A stretch of DNA of 5,242 nucleotides from Coriobacteriales bacterium (GTDB taxonomy: Bacteria; Actinomycetota; Coriobacteriia; Coriobacteriales; JAEZZM01), in the NCBI GenBank assembly GCA_029983705.1, contig JASBYZ010000099.1:1-5242 (forward strand), in the 5' to 3' direction. Both the position numbers and the translations under genes were made by a program. The notes under the pieces were generated by a model. That model made no database searches. It was not told where the DNA came from and worked only from the letters and a program-made list of their open reading frames with translations. Below, piece after piece: positions 5,166-5,242 of the stretch. Numbering within the stretch: position 1 is the first letter of the stretch; each line of letters starts with the position of its first letter.

Positions 5166-5242
5166 TTAAACAGTTCCCATATTCCATGAGTTGAGGTATT
5201 TTTCCTGCTCTGGGGTAAGGGTATCAATTTCAACACCCATTG
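5166..5242 (-). CDS. ahcY: C-terminus of probable adenosylhomocysteinase (partial)
   Basis: Only the last 24 complete codons are present, ending at TAA 5166-5168. The peptide reads MGVEIDTLTPEQEKYLNSW and then NMGTV. A conserved G-V-x-I-D-x-LT-x-EQ-x-YL-x-SW-x-x-GT ending is characteristic of the shorter bacterial and archaeal S-adenosylhomocysteine hydrolases, which split SAH into homocysteine and adenosine in the methyl cycle. The match rests on a very short tail, so the name is moderately sure. The gene begins outside the window and is closed by the adjacent terminator. Confidence 0.6.
   Translation of the reverse strand, partial: MGVEIDTLTPEQEKYLNSWNMGTV

Noticed and set aside
1..5242. 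CRISPR array, tRNA genes, insertion sequences
   Set aside because: No regularly spaced direct repeats, no tRNA cloverleaf with a T-loop, and no transposase or terminal inverted repeats were seen.

Overview
This is a low-GC (about 40% by eye) bacterial window in which every supported gene lies on the minus strand, so transcription runs from position 5242 down to 1. TTG/GTG start codons, a long-form ribosome hibernation factor and general protein style suggest an actinobacterium of the class Coriobacteriia (Atopobium/Fannyhessea/Lancefieldella-like). This assignment is an inference without any database search.

Layout in the direction of transcription: (1) 5242-5166 holds the last 24 codons of a gene that looks like adenosylhomocysteinase, closed by a strong intrinsic terminator (5101-5139). 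(2) 5102-4404 is a ComF-family phosphoribosyltransferase-like protein. (3) 4333-4095 is a roughly 240-nt gene-free block with a perfect 8-bp helix joining its two ends, several internal hairpins, and an extended -10 promoter whose expected start falls on the first base of that helix. Its position between comF and hpf makes it a candidate raiA-motif noncoding RNA. (4) 4065-3010 is a lipoprotein substrate-binding protein of the amino-acid type, with no permease or ATPase gene in the window. (5) 2892-2287 is a long-form hibernation promoting factor (hpf/raiA), followed by a strong terminator (2218-2255).

Downstream of that terminator a second unit begins at an extended -10 promoter (2196-2204): an XRE-like DNA-binding protein (2159-1722), a membrane-anchored Ser/Thr kinase-like protein (1708-512) and a zinc-ribbon/single-TM protein (432-193). 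The last gene is cut by an in-frame TAA, and its apparent OB-fold domain continues in the same frame to the window edge.

The most interesting points are the structured RNA with an orphan binding-protein gene placed between it and hpf, and the HTH/kinase/zinc-ribbon cassette, which looks like an uncharacterised membrane signalling unit with one broken component.
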